This document shows, piece after piece, positions 36,352 to 45,991 of a stretch of 64,000 nt of DNA. Origin of the DNA: Leptolyngbya iicbica LK. GTDB taxonomy: Bacteria > Cyanobacteriota > Cyanobacteriia > Phormidesmidales > Phormidesmidaceae. The stretch's first letter is position 1; every line of letters begins with the position of its first letter. The stretch is taken from assembly GCF_004212215.1 (NCBI RefSeq), contig NZ_QVFV01000001.1:1312814-1376813 (forward strand), in the 5' to 3' direction. The translations under genes were made by a program, and so were the position numbers. The notes under the pieces are model-generated. The model had not been told where the DNA came from and did not search any database. It worked only from the letters and a program-made list of their open reading frames with translations.

Positions 36352-36445
36352 GAAATAACCTTCCCAGACCAGCGCAGGACCTGAAAGGGTTGGGCAATGC
36401 CAAGCCCCAACGATTGTGGATGCTATTTTCAGGCAACTTCCTAAC
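36352..36445. repeat. Dispersed intergenic repeat, copy 2
   Basis: This aligns to 183-275 in the same orientation, with shared blocks such as CCCAGACCA/CCAAGACCA, TTGGGCAATGCCAAGCCCCA, and GCTATTTTCA. It lies about 110 bases past the desB stop, in a stretch without genes. Confidence 0.55.
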
Positions 36446-36558
36446 CAGAATTGATCGCTATCCTGGCGACAGCCGCCTGAATAAACTCGACATAAGTGCT
36501 CGGATCCATCACTCTGGCGAATTACATCCTCTTCTTCTGCAGGCACTTACACGCTGCA

Positions 36559-37683
36559 CTATTTTTGTCGAGCGCGCTGATAGTACACCGGCGAGCCCTG
36601 ATCAGCCACAAAATGGCAGGTGCGATAAGAACGCCAAAAGCTTTTCCAGATAGGCGTAGTCGATTTGCGATAATAGCTGCCCAAGACTGGCTTAATTGCT
36701 TCAGTCGCCGTTTGCAGATGATAGTGAGGAATGCTCAAAAAGATGTGGTGAGCTACATGGGTGCCAATGTCGTGATGAATTGGATTTAAAATCCCATAGT
36801 CACGGTCAATGGTGGACAAAGCCCCCTTTAGGAAAAACCAGTCTTCGTCGGGATACCAAGGAATATCAGCTTCGGTATGGTGCAGGTAAGTGACTAAATC
36901 GAGCCACATTACGAAAATCACATAAGGCACTCCGTAATAGGCCCCTAACGCCAGCCAACCAATTTGGCTGCCAATTGCAACTAGCAACGCCAGCATTCCC
37001 AACAACCAAATCGTGCTGGTCAGAACGTCCCACTTTTCGCTGGGCTTAAACAGGGGACTGTCAGGCAGGAAATGAGAACCACCGGGGCGACTGGGCGATC
37101 GCCGAAATAAGTAGACCGGATATGCAATCAACGGTGCGTAAAAGCGAACCAGTTTTTCGGGCCAGGTCATCTCGTTGTACTTCGTTTCACTGACGGGATA
37201 CCAGCTTTCATCGGTGTCCAGGTTTCCTGTGTTGGCGTGGTGGGTACGATGGCTGATCCGCCAACCATGAAAGGGGACCAAAATAGGCGTATGGCTGAGG
37301 TGACCGACTAGATTATTGACCCACTTGTATTTAGAAAAAGAGCCGTGACCGCAATCGTGACCAACGACAAATAACGCCCAGAACATAGTGCCTTGGGCGA
37401 ACCAATAAATGGGCCACAGCCACCACGCTTGGATGGCAGTGGCGGCAAAGAATAAGCCAGCAATAATGCCAATATCCAAAAAGAAATAAGCCAGCGATCG
37501 CGGTAGAGAAGGCGCAAAACAATAATCCGGAATCGCTGCACGCAGATCTTTCAGCGTAAACGGCAGCTCACTAGGGGTCGCTGCAAGACGACTCACTGAC
37601 GAGGGTGGTTCGGAAGAAGGAGGAGATTGTAATTGCACAGATGAAGGCCAATCGAAGGATAAGGTGTGAACCGCTAAACCCAT
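36559..37683 (-). CDS. desB: Acyl-lipid omega-3 (delta-15) fatty acid desaturase
   Basis: This integral membrane di-iron desaturase has 374 residues. The three histidine boxes are present: HDCGHGSFS, HRTHHANTGN, and HVAHHIFLSIPHYHL. Supporting motifs are LVTYLHHTEADIPWY and the GILNPIHHDIGTH context typical of DesB and plant FAD3/7/8. It introduces the omega-3 double bond into glycerolipid acyl chains, usually induced by cold. Hydrophobic segments before box 1 and between boxes 2 and 3 are visible. desA lies 87 bases upstream on the same strand, so the two may be co-transcribed as a lipid unsaturation unit. Confidence 0.9.
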   Translation of the reverse strand: MGLAVHTLSFDWPSSVQLQSPPSSEPPSSVSRLAATPSELPFTLKDLRAAIPDYCFAPSLPRSLAYFFLDIGIIAGLFFAATAIQAWWLWPIYWFAQGTMFWALFVVGHDCGHGSFSKYKWVNNLVGHLSHTPILVPFHGWRISHRTHHANTGNLDTDESWYPVSETKYNEMTWPEKLVRFYAPLIAYPVYLFRRSPSRPGGSHFLPDSPLFKPSEKWDVLTSTIWLLGMLALLVAIGSQIGWLALGAYYGVPYVIFVMWLDLVTYLHHTEADIPWYPDEDWFFLKGALSTIDRDYGILNPIHHDIGTHVAHHIFLSIPHYHLQTATEAIKPVLGSYYRKSTTPIWKSFWRSYRTCHFVADQGSPVYYQRARQK

Positions 37684-37770
37684 AGGCTTAGCAAGACAAG
37701 ATCAACCAACTAGTGTTGAGCTAGCGATTCATGCTCTCAACACTATCGGCATGGAAAATACTGGGTGAGC

Positions 37771-38820
37771 CTATCGCAAGCTCTGAAAGGAGCGATAAGC
37801 ATTCACTTCGTCATATAAGTGACATTGGCGCGTAATCTGAGCCATGAGTTGCCAAGAAAACTGACGAATGTGGATGTGCTCACCCCAGTTGCTCATCAGG
37901 CTCTGATGAGCGCGGCGCAAATTGTAAGAGGGAATACCCACGGATAAGTGGTGAGGAACATGCACATTGATGTCGTGACAGAGCACCTCAACCCACTTGG
38001 GATACGTGCAATGGACAGTGCCAGCGAGTTGAGCAGGAACTGCGGACCATTGAGCAACTGGACGAAACTGAATCTCAGGAATCGTGTGATGCACAATCGT
38101 AAAAGTGCTCATCCAAAAGTGATACCCCAGCCAGGGCATGAGCCAGAATTTCACAATGCCCCACAGCCCGAGTGTGAAGTACATCGTAGGAAAAAAGACT
38201 GCGGCAAAGGCTAGCACGACTGCGATTGAAGTTTTTACCGCTCGGCGATCGCGCTCGGCAAAGTTGCTGACCCTAAAGTGCAGAACGGCCCAATGTGCAA
38301 TTGAGCCCACCCACCAAAAACTGCCTCTGAGGAGGCGATATCCCTTTTGCAACCACTGAGGTGCCGCTTGAAAGGCTTCCACCGTCCAAGGCTCCCAGGC
38401 GTTATCGACATGCAGCTTATTCGTATGAACGTGGTGATGATCATGCAGAATCCGCCAGCAATGAAACGGATAGATGAGCGGCATCATCATAATGTGGCCG
38501 ACCCAATTATTCACCCAGCGGCGCTTCGCAAAGGAGCGATGACCACAATCATGACCGACTACAAATAGTCCAGTCGCCGCAGTGCCGGCAAAGAACCAGG
38601 CAAAAGGAAGTAAATACCAAGGTACGATTGCAATTGCACCGATGCCTGCAGCAACACTCAGGAGTGTGACAAGGACTGAAAACCAGGCTTTACGCCAGTC
38701 CTTTTCGAAACAAGATTTGGGAATTGTCTGAATAACGTCGCTTAGCTTCAGCTCATGTAGCTGAGAAGCGTTAGCTGCCGGGGAGAAGGCTCCGGCAGAA
38801 GACGGTAAGGTAGCAGTCAT
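37771..38820 (-). CDS. desA: Acyl-lipid delta-12 fatty acid desaturase
   Basis: This membrane desaturase of 349 residues acts before DesB, making linoleoyl from oleoyl lipids. The histidine boxes are [20 protein letters not shown], and [16 protein letters not shown], with [21 protein letters not shown] between boxes 2 and 3. The order and spacing match cyanobacterial DesA. Four hydrophobic stretches suggest the usual two hairpins. The gene starts at ATG 38820, and the 340-base region upstream must hold the promoter shared with desB. Confidence 0.93.
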   Translation of the reverse strand: MTATLPSSAGAFSPAANASQLHELKLSDVIQTIPKSCFEKDWRKAWFSVLVTLLSVAAGIGAIAIVPWYLLPFAWFFAGTAATGLFVVGHDCGHRSFAKRRWVNNWVGHIMMMPLIYPFHCWRILHDHHHVHTNKLHVDNAWEPWTVEAFQAAPQWLQKGYRLLRGSFWWVGSIAHWAVLHFRVSNFAERDRRAVKTSIAVVLAFAAVFFPTMYFTLGLWGIVKFWLMPWLGYHFWMSTFTIVHHTIPEIQFRPVAQWSAVPAQLAGTVHCTYPKWVEVLCHDINVHVPHHLSVGIPSYNLRRAHQSLMSNWGEHIHIRQFSWQLMAQITRQCHLYDEVNAYRSFQSLR

Positions 38821-39160
38821 TCATAGCCTCGCATAAATATCAGACTGCGTTAGAGCGCTGATCCAAACCACCCCTTCCCTATGTTGTTGACGCCGCAAGA
38901 CAGCAACGATGTGTTGCACATTCCGACGTTGCACTGATGAAATCGATGGGCAGCTCAAAATCTTTATTAAGAGTCTGATATACAAACCTTAACAGTCTAC
39001 CCTAAGGTGACCGGACTTTTACTCCGGATTCTCACTCAAATCAAGCTTTTCAGACTTAGGCACAACCTGGTTTAAGCCCCATTCTCGAAGGGGTACACCG
39101 TAGGGGGTGATGCGCTGATGTGATATGTGGCGATCTCTGATGGTCTGTGCTCAGTCGCGG
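38821..39160. other. Intergenic region between the HerA-like gene and desA
   Basis: There is no gene. A short stem CCGGA-cttttac-TCCGG (39011-39027) may end HerA-like transcripts. The AT-rich part around 38950-39000 is the likely desA promoter region. Confidence 0.5.
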
Positions 39161-40885
39161 TTAAAAACCGAGATCTGCCTTGGCCGCTTCTGAGGCTCGG
39201 AAAAGAGATTCATCCGGCATATCTTCCCAGGCGGTGGCACCAACTTCCTGATAAAACTGAGCGTCATAGGCGCGGGTGCGCACGACTACCGGCATCGGCG
39301 TTGCGTGGCCCAGGATTAATGCCTGTTGTTTGGAATCCAGCTTTGCCAGGACCGATCGCAGGCTTTGGGCTCCGGAAACGCCCGTAAAAATCGCGTCGAT
39401 ATCTTTCTCATCATTCAGCAAGGCCGTGATGCGGGTACCGATTTGCGACATCACTTCGTTATCAATACCAGAGGGGCGCTGATCGACCACCAATAACGTG
39501 ACGAAGTATTTGCGCATCTCGCGGGCAATGGTACCAAAAATCGTTTGGCGCGCCGTCGCTGGGTCGAGAAAGCGATGTGCTTCTTCAATGGTAATCATCA
39601 GCTGTTGGGGGCGATCGCTAGGATTTTTGGTTTGCAAAAACCGTTCCGCCTTTTGGACATAGATGGCGTGAATGCGGCGAGCAATCACGTTAGTTGCCAA
39701 CATATAAGACAGCAAATTCGACTGGGAGCCAAATTCCACAATGACGTGCTTACCCCCATCGATCGCCGTCAAAATTTGGCCCACATAATTATGCGGACAG
39801 GCGGCGCGGATGTATTTCAGATCAGCTAACCGATTCAACTTCCGCTGGAGCGCCATGATCGAAGACTTATTGCCCATCTTGGTTTCACAAAAGTCTTGAA
39901 TCTCTTCGTTCGTCATTGCCAGCAGCCGATTAATCCAGCTTTTGCCAAACTCATTGCGCAGAATAATGGCATTTTCTAAGCTGGCTTCCGATAGATTCAG
40001 CTCACCGCGTACCAGCATCAGATCTTCCACATCAATCTGATCAAAGCTGATGTAAAGTTCCTGAGCATCTCGTACGCCCCGGCGTTTGGTCGCTTCAGGA
40101 TCAAGGGTAAAGATCTGCACCTGACCCGGAAATAGTTGCCGCAAGCCCTTAACGGTGCTGAAGTGCTTGCCCTCGCTCACGGCTTCCCAGCCATACTCGG
40201 AGTGCATGTCAAAAATCAGATTGACCGCCGCTTGTCGCTGAATCGTGCCCGATAGCAACACCCGGGTGAGGAAAGATTTGCCGGTGCCTGACTTGCCAAA
40301 AATGCCGTTGCTACGCTCGACAAATCGATCCAGATCCAGACAAATTGGCACGCTCATATCAATGGGCTGGCCAATAACGAAATTACGCCGATGGGGGTCA
40401 TCTTCCCACCCAAACACGACACGAAAGTCACGCTCAGCGGCGTCATACACCTGGCTGAAATGGCTGGGAATCGTTTTGACGGGCAACAGTTCTACATTGG
40501 CGCTGCTTTGCACTTCATAAGACGCCGCACCTTTAGGACGCTGCTTTGGCGATCGCGCCGATTGACCATTGGCGATCGCATCTTCAGATTGGGGGGTAAA
40601 CATCAACATGGGACTAAGGCTGGCAGTACCATAAGTCCCAGTGCCAGAGAGCACTTCTTGCAAAAACAAATTGCTGGGTTCAGGCGGATTAGCCAAAATG
40701 CGCGCACTGGCAGTGCCCAGCGCAACATCGGTGAGCATACAAAAAAAGCGCGATCGCCGACCTTGCACCACCAAAAACTTGCCCACTCGCAAATCTTCGA
40801 CCGAGACATCGGGATGCAGACGCACTTCTAGGCCCCGAATGAGTGAGCCCTCGATGACAGACCCCAGCGGCTTGCCAAACTCCAT
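39161..40885 (-). CDS. HerA-like/DUF87 ATPase
   Basis: This 574-residue P-loop ATPase belongs to the HerA-FtsK group. An N-terminal HAS-barrel-like beta region (residues about 1-60) precedes Walker A GIFGKSGTGKSFLTRV (about residue 195) and Walker B LMITIEEAHRFLD. Then come DQRPSGIDNEVMSQIGTRI, with the sensor and arginine-finger region. Archaeal HerA works with the NurA nuclease in end resection, and bacterial relatives occur in defence systems. No NurA, Sir2 or nuclease gene is adjacent here, so this is probably the housekeeping cyanobacterial type. It stands alone. Confidence 0.85.
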   Translation of the reverse strand: MEFGKPLGSVIEGSLIRGLEVRLHPDVSVEDLRVGKFLVVQGRRSRFFCMLTDVALGTASARILANPPEPSNLFLQEVLSGTGTYGTASLSPMLMFTPQSEDAIANGQSARSPKQRPKGAASYEVQSSANVELLPVKTIPSHFSQVYDAAERDFRVVFGWEDDPHRRNFVIGQPIDMSVPICLDLDRFVERSNGIFGKSGTGKSFLTRVLLSGTIQRQAAVNLIFDMHSEYGWEAVSEGKHFSTVKGLRQLFPGQVQIFTLDPEATKRRGVRDAQELYISFDQIDVEDLMLVRGELNLSEASLENAIILRNEFGKSWINRLLAMTNEEIQDFCETKMGNKSSIMALQRKLNRLADLKYIRAACPHNYVGQILTAIDGGKHVIVEFGSQSNLLSYMLATNVIARRIHAIYVQKAERFLQTKNPSDRPQQLMITIEEAHRFLDPATARQTIFGTIAREMRKYFVTLLVVDQRPSGIDNEVMSQIGTRITALLNDEKDIDAIFTGVSGAQSLRSVLAKLDSKQQALILGHATPMPVVVRTRAYDAQFYQEVGATAWEDMPDESLFRASEAAKADLGF

Positions 40886-41530
40886 AGGGTATCCCCCGCA
40901 GTATTGCTCCTAATAGTAGATCGATCCATCCACTTTTAGTACAAAAGTTAGTACGTCACTCAATATCGGAGGGCGTTTTGCAGACTGTTCAGCAATAGCT
41001 AGAGAGGCTGACGGCCCACAACGCTGACCGACACTCCCAAACATGGAGAGGAGATCGCGATCGCAACACCATGCAGACGATTCGCTCTCAATTTCCAGAT
41101 CGGTTCTTCCGGAACGGGAACTTTTACGCAGAATGCATACACAGGACAGGGGCCTACCAGCTGATCAGAGTCGTTGCCGCGTGCCTTGACCGTGATTCTG
41201 GCTACAGGTCAAACTCACCGTCATAAACACCAGACTCTAGCACTTGGTTGTAATGGTCTCCAGGGGCCTCTCTCAGAGCAGATCAGAGCACTGGCAGCAT
41301 GCTCCCAAGCAGCAAATTGGCCGCAGATTTTGACGACTTACAGATTTTTGAAGACTTCAGTATTAGAGCAGCTACTGCCAGTGACCAGGGAGAACAACCC
41401 GACCGATTGTTGTTCTTGTTTAGAGTTATCCCAGTCACTCTTGCGTAAAGCCAAATGATACCGAGAGTTTGCCAGTGCTAGGCATTCACTTTGGGGTGCA
41501 ATTGCCATGCTCAGCTCAAGGAATATAGTG
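40886..41530. other. Intergenic region upstream of the acidic repeat protein
   Basis: No supportable gene lies in about 645 bases. A 94-codon frame at 41174-41458 and a roughly 52-codon frame from about 41070 lack an SD and recognisable features. The region presumably carries the promoters of the HerA-like gene and of the downstream secreted protein. Confidence 0.45.
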
Positions 41531-43960
41531 ATGACGCATTACACGAATACCCCCACATCGCAGTCCACAACCAGCTCTTCTTTGCCAACTCCTAACCGGC
41601 AACTGGGGAGGCAAGTCGCCCCCAGCTTACAGAAGTTGTTAACCCTATCGACCGGGAGTCTTTTACTCTCAACCGTCGCTAAGGCACAGGCCCAAAGTGC
41701 CGTCTTTTGCCCGCTAACCGAGGGCCAGTTACCCCTTGAATGCGCCGATCGCTCGCTGACTCCTGACGAAGCTCAAGTTACAGCAACCGCAATTAATCAG
41801 CCCGATCTCGATCGCCCTCTCAACCGTGCAGTCGTGCCAACGTTTTCCGCAATCGCGGCGGCACCTCCCGATCAGGCGAGCCATGCAGAGAGCGTTCCCC
41901 AGGTTGAGGCCCAGGTTGCGATCGCGGCATCAGCTTCCCCCACCCCAACTTCCGTCATCGCCAGCCAACCTGAGCCAATGCCAGCAGCGATCGAAGCGGC
42001 ATCAGTCGATTTAGCGGTGGAAAATCTCCAAAAATCGCTCAATCGTGCCGGATTTGCAGTGGAAGTCAACGGCGTCTTTGATCAACCCACGCAAACCGCA
42101 CTGCAACAGTTCAAAGCGCAACGGGGTCTCAACGTTGTCGGTATTGCCGCGACTCCTGAACAAACCAATCTGGTTTCAGCCATGCCAGCGGGCTACAGTG
42201 GCGGTCAAAGTCTGCTGCTCGTGCAAAACTCTGATGACGAGTCGTCTGAGTCCGCCCCGGAGAACAGTACGGAAGCAGCCGACACGGATAGCGACAGTGA
42301 CGCAGACGCAACCGATACGCCGCCTGCAGCGGAGACAGAAGCCGAAAATAGCACCGAGACAGAAACAGAAACAGAAACTCCAGCAGCCGAGGACAGCACC
42401 GACCCAGAGCCAGAAGCAGAAGCTCCAGCAGCCGAGGACAGCACCGACCCAGAGCCAGAGGCAGAGGCAGAAACAGCCCCGAATGTCCCCGAAGGTAGCG
42501 AAGACGTCGAGGACACCGATACAACCCCACCAGACACCTCCGCCGACAGCCCCACCGAAGACGATACAACCACCACGACGACAGATGAAGGCGACGATAC
42601 GACAGCTGATGAGGAGCCGTCGGGTGAGCTGGACACGGACCCATCAGAGGGAGAAAGCACTGGCGCAACGGATGACCGTACTGATGCCGAAGCAGCTGAC
42701 GATGCCCCGGAAACGAATGCCAACGAGCCCACTGGCGCAGATACGCCAGCAGAAGACACCCCAGCAGCGACGCCAGACCGTGTTCACGCCCCAACCCCCG
42801 AGGCATCTGTGGATAAGTCAGGAAGTCCAGCCATGACGCCGCGATCGACGCCTCCGGCAGATGCCGCGAAAAAACCGGATGAGCCCGGCGGCAACATCAG
42901 CAATACCGCCACCGGCACCAGCCGCGAAACTCCGCCCCAAGGAGCCAGCGCCGATGTACCGGTCACCAGCCAGCCGGTCTTTGGCTTTAATAAAACAGTT
43001 ACGGAGGTGATTAACCCCGATGGTTCGATCGCGGCTGACAACCTTGTCGATGAGGCGGGTGACACGATTAAGTACACCATGCGGGTCAGCAATTTTGGGA
43101 ATGTGACGCTCACTGGAGTCGCGATCGCCGATCCCTTGTTAAAGGCCGCTCCAGCGGAAAATGTCACCTTGAGGGTGGGCGAAGAGCTCTTTTTCCAAGG
43201 GGAATACACAGCCACGCAAGCCGATATCGATGGTGAGAACGCATACATTCACAATGAGGCGAGCTTTAGCAGTCATCAAACCTCACCCAAAACCGATGGC
43301 GAAGCCGTACCGATTCGCAAAACCCCAGCCCTAACCGTCGACAAGCAAGCGACGAATATCGATCGCAAAAACGATGGTCAACTCAATGCCGTCGGCGACA
43401 TCATTGACTATTCAATTGTGGTGACCAATACGGGCAATCAAACGTTGACCAACGTCCAAGTCAACGATGGTTTGATCGGCAATCAGACCATCGATCAGTT
43501 AGCTCCCAGTGAGAGCAAAACCTTTTTAGGCCAGTATAAGTTGACGCAGCAAGATATCGACTCCAATGGCGGCGGCGACGGTGATATTGATAACTCAGTG
43601 ATTGCCAAAGCCGATCAAGTTCCCCCTGCCGAAGCTTTTGCCGAAGTTGAATTACAGCAAAAACCAGCCTTAGCGATTGAGAAGCGAGTCTTGGAGGTGG
43701 ATGAAACGGGAGATGGCGTGCTCAATAATGCTGGTGAAAAGATTCACTATGAGGTGATCGTGACGAATACTGGCAATCAAACGTTGAACAACGTGATTGT
43801 GACCGATCCGTTACTGGGCGGCACAGTGGACGAAGGATTCTCATTATCGCCAGGGGCCAGCAAGTCTTATAAGTTGACTTACACCATCACCCAGGCCGAT
43901 TTAGACAATGGCGGTGCGCCTTTGAATGCACCAGAATTCCTCAACCCGAGCCAACCATAA
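41531..43960 (+). CDS. Secreted peptidoglycan-binding, acidic, DUF11/DUF7507-type repeat protein
   Basis: This protein has about 809 residues. AAGGA lies 8 bases before ATG 41531; ATG 41507 is the alternative. A long signal peptide ends near LLLSTVAKAQA. Residues about 155-210 are a peptidoglycan-binding domain (LQKSLNRAGFAVEVNGVFDQPTQTALQQF in outline). Residues about 230-430 are extremely acidic Glu/Asp/Thr/Pro sequence with short tandem repeats. The C-terminal third has three Ig-like DUF11-type repeats marked by DTIKYTMRVSNFGN, DIIDYSIVVTNTGN and EKIHYEVIVTNTGN. The third stops early after TITQADLDNGG. It is probably a cell-wall-attached surface or matrix protein. Partners are unknown. Confidence 0.85.
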   Translation: MTHYTNTPTSQSTTSSSLPTPNRQLGRQVAPSLQKLLTLSTGSLLLSTVAKAQAQSAVFCPLTEGQLPLECADRSLTPDEAQVTATAINQPDLDRPLNRAVVPTFSAIAAAPPDQASHAESVPQVEAQVAIAASASPTPTSVIASQPEPMPAAIEAASVDLAVENLQKSLNRAGFAVEVNGVFDQPTQTALQQFKAQRGLNVVGIAATPEQTNLVSAMPAGYSGGQSLLLVQNSDDESSESAPENSTEAADTDSDSDADATDTPPAAETEAENSTETETETETPAAEDSTDPEPEAEAPAAEDSTDPEPEAEAETAPNVPEGSEDVEDTDTTPPDTSADSPTEDDTTTTTTDEGDDTTADEEPSGELDTDPSEGESTGATDDRTDAEAADDAPETNANEPTGADTPAEDTPAATPDRVHAPTPEASVDKSGSPAMTPRSTPPADAAKKPDEPGGNISNTATGTSRETPPQGASADVPVTSQPVFGFNKTVTEVINPDGSIAADNLVDEAGDTIKYTMRVSNFGNVTLTGVAIADPLLKAAPAENVTLRVGEELFFQGEYTATQADIDGENAYIHNEASFSSHQTSPKTDGEAVPIRKTPALTVDKQATNIDRKNDGQLNAVGDIIDYSIVVTNTGNQTLTNVQVNDGLIGNQTIDQLAPSESKTFLGQYKLTQQDIDSNGGGDGDIDNSVIAKADQVPPAEAFAEVELQQKPALAIEKRVLEVDETGDGVLNNAGEKIHYEVIVTNTGNQTLNNVIVTDPLLGGTVDEGFSLSPGASKSYKLTYTITQADLDNGGAPLNAPEFLNPSQP
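42380..42469 (+). repeat. Two 45-base tandem repeats in the acidic region
   Basis: The unit starting CCAGCAGCCGAGGACAGCAC occurs at 42380-42424 and again at 42425-42469 with two base changes near the end. It encodes PAAEDSTDPEPEAEA-like repeats. ACAGAA hexamer reiterations lie just before it. Slippage or recombination could change the length of the acidic linker. Confidence 0.85.
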
Positions 43961-44431
43961 TCAACCAATACCTTCACAGCACCGACAGCGGGCCGCATCC
44001 CTGGTCTACGGCCCGCTGTCCGATCTGGAAGTGAGTGAAACGTGGATATATGTAGACACTCATCGGCAAGGGACACTGATGTCGTCGCTTTGCTGGCTGT
44101 ATTTAACGTTGGGGACACCCGTCATGGCAGCTGGCCAGAGCGACTAACCGCGTTCCATCACAGCGCCGACGCGCACTCATCCGACCCATTTCATACGGTT
44201 TTAGTTTTGAAACGTCCCACATTGCCAATAAGGCTTGGTTATAGCAGAAGAAAAATCCTGGTCATTAGTGAGCCGATAAATCGAACTGCCCCATTTATGA
44301 GGCTTGGTAGTGCCTCTGCCACAGAGCTGAAATAACGTAAATTCATTGGTTATGTTTTCGACTGTCCCAGTAAAGGTTAAAACTGGTATCAGTAGTCGTC
44401 AAATGTACCCAGCCTCGCGGCTCTAACCGCC
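43961..44431. other. Intergenic region after the acidic repeat protein
   Basis: There is no gene in 471 bases, and I see no remnant of further DUF11-type repeats in any frame. The left end has a strong terminator-like hairpin (43984-44020). HIP1 sites are absent and the sequence is more AT-rich to the right. Confidence 0.5.
43984..44020 (+). terminator. Hairpin after the acidic repeat gene
   Basis: GACAGCGGGCCG (43984-43995) and CGGCCCGCTGTC (44009-44020) form a perfect 12-base GC-rich stem with a 13-base loop, 24 bases after the stop. No T-tract follows, which is common in cyanobacteria. Confidence 0.7.
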
Positions 44432-44872
44432 ATGAGTCCCACTTTTGTCTCAACTATCCTGACTGCCATGATTGTGATCGGCGGCTGGGTTCTCGATCAA
44501 AACACTTTGGGCTGCAGGACCCCCGTTCGGGCAATACTCGGTCTAATCACACTTGCGATTGGATCTTGGATTTGTCTAACGATTGTGTTTGCATTTGCGT
44601 TTAAAGTTCCAGGAGCTTATGGCCCTGTGCAATATTGGGTGGGAGACTCGGAAGCTCACCGTTTCATCTCTGGACCTCGAACCATCGCACTATTTGCCAT
44701 CTTGGGAGGTCTTATCTTTTCTAGTCTATCGATCCTCGCGACCTTGCTCTCTTTAGCATTCGGCCCGAAAGGAATCCGATTCAAGAGAACTGTTCTTCCG
44801 ACAGCAGCACTCGCCATCTATGGATTAGCCTGGTGGTTATTCATTCGTTGCGGGTTTTACCCCAGTGCTTGA
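44432..44872 (+). CDS. Predicted four-helix membrane protein, unknown
   Basis: This 146-residue hydrophobic protein belongs to no family I recognise. Four membrane segments can be drawn: VSTILTAMIVIGGWVL, ILGLITLAIGSWICLTIVFA, IALFAILGGLIFSSLSILA and TAALAIYGLAWWLF. A polar loop between helices 2 and 3 contains YWVGDSEAHRFISGPR. There is no SD of note and no neighbours on the same strand. The surrounding 1 kb lacks HIP1 sites, unlike the rest of the window, so this may be an acquired or fast-evolving gene. Confidence 0.5.
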   Translation: MSPTFVSTILTAMIVIGGWVLDQNTLGCRTPVRAILGLITLAIGSWICLTIVFAFAFKVPGAYGPVQYWVGDSEAHRFISGPRTIALFAILGGLIFSSLSILATLLSLAFGPKGIRFKRTVLPTAALAIYGLAWWLFIRCGFYPSA

Positions 44873-44955
44873 GCTGATACTCGAAATTTACAGTTGAGAA
44901 TGTCTCGAGGGTATGCGGGACATTTCAACACTAAATCCGTATCACACCCGAGTCC

Positions 44956-45831
44956 TTACCGATATTTTTTAAGCAATAAGTCCAACTTTTCCAGCGTCGC
45001 TGCGGGAGCCTTGTCTAGAGGAGTGATCACCGCATACTTCAGCGCATCATGGGCTTCCGAAGCGGGGGGTTGAGTAGCTAGACTGCGCACCGCAGCCCGA
45101 ATGACCGCTTGGGCATTTTTGGCATTCTTTTGCAAATTGCCAATGACCATTTCGACGGTGACGCTATCGTGATCGGGGTGCCAACAATCGTAATCGGTGA
45201 CCAGTGCGAGCGTAGCGTAGGCAATTTCGGCTTCGCGCGCCAGCTTCGCTTCCGGCAGATTGGTCATGCCAATGATGGTCGCGCCCCAACTGCGATACAA
45301 ATTTGATTCCGCCTTGGTCGAAAAGGCCGGTCCTTCCATACAGACGTAGGTGCCGCCGCGATGCAGGGTGACGTCGGGCAAATTGAGACTGGTGGCGGCA
45401 TCGGCGACGACTTTGGCTAAGGCATGGCAAATTGGGTCGCCAAAGGCAATATGGGCAACAATGCCTTCGCCAAAAAAGGTGGAAATGCGGTTTTTGGTGC
45501 GATCAATAAACTGGTCGGGCACCACCATGTCTAACGGCTTAGCGGACTCTCGCAACGACCCCACGGCGGAGGCAGAAATCAAATACTGGACGCCGAGTTG
45601 CTTCATGGCATAGATATTGGCCCGAAACGGCAACTCGGAAGGCATAAGAGTGTGGTTGCGGCCATGACGGGCGAGAAATGCGACCCGAGTCCCTTCTAAA
45701 GTGCCGACAATCAAAGCGTCGGAGGGCTCGCCAAAGGGAGTGTTGACTCGCACTTCTTCGATATCGGTGAGGGCATCCATTTTGTAAAGTCCGCTGCCGC
45801 CGATAATGCCAATGGTCGCCTGTGATGTCAT
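44956..45831 (-). CDS. mtnP: S-methyl-5'-thioadenosine phosphorylase
   Basis: This is a purine nucleoside phosphorylase of the methionine salvage pathway. The 291 residues have [14 protein letters not shown], phosphate-site [44 protein letters not shown], the substrate-specific [14 protein letters not shown] and VTDYDCWH. These match MTAP rather than general PNP, because of [10 protein letters not shown] and DYDCW. The length is typical. The gene stands alone in this window, with no other methionine-salvage genes nearby. Confidence 0.95.
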   Translation of the reverse strand: MTSQATIGIIGGSGLYKMDALTDIEEVRVNTPFGEPSDALIVGTLEGTRVAFLARHGRNHTLMPSELPFRANIYAMKQLGVQYLISASAVGSLRESAKPLDMVVPDQFIDRTKNRISTFFGEGIVAHIAFGDPICHALAKVVADAATSLNLPDVTLHRGGTYVCMEGPAFSTKAESNLYRSWGATIIGMTNLPEAKLAREAEIAYATLALVTDYDCWHPDHDSVTVEMVIGNLQKNAKNAQAVIRAAVRSLATQPPASEAHDALKYAVITPLDKAPAATLEKLDLLLKKYR

Positions 45832-45991
45832 AGAAACGCTTTGCTCAACGCCGTTGATTGTAGCGAGTCCAGCCCGGTTTTTGCGATCGCGCGCTCATCA
45901 GAGACGTCATTGATACCGCTATGCCCTACTTTGAGCGATGACTCAAATCGCTTATAAATCCAAGAATTCAGAGCCTGAACCGCGCTACCCG

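Larger units (their letters stand above)
35888..36558. other. Intergenic region between ado and desB
   Basis: No gene can be supported in these 671 bases. It contains the ado promoter region, a 13-base stem with one mismatch at 36236-36270, and the second copy of the dispersed repeat around 36352-36445. Short frames at 36052-36292 on both strands are artefacts of the dyad. Confidence 0.6.

Noticed and set aside
39161-40885. HerA-like ATPase as part of a defence system
   Set aside because: No Sir2, nuclease or other defence partner lies beside it; flanking genes are desaturase and surface protein.
41174-41458. 94-codon plus-strand frame upstream of the acidic repeat protein
   Set aside because: No Shine-Dalgarno, no recognisable domain, irregular composition; best read as intergenic.
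42129-42806. Long antisense and shifted frames across the acidic region
   Set aside because: They are by-products of the low-complexity GAG/ACC-rich repeats of the real gene.
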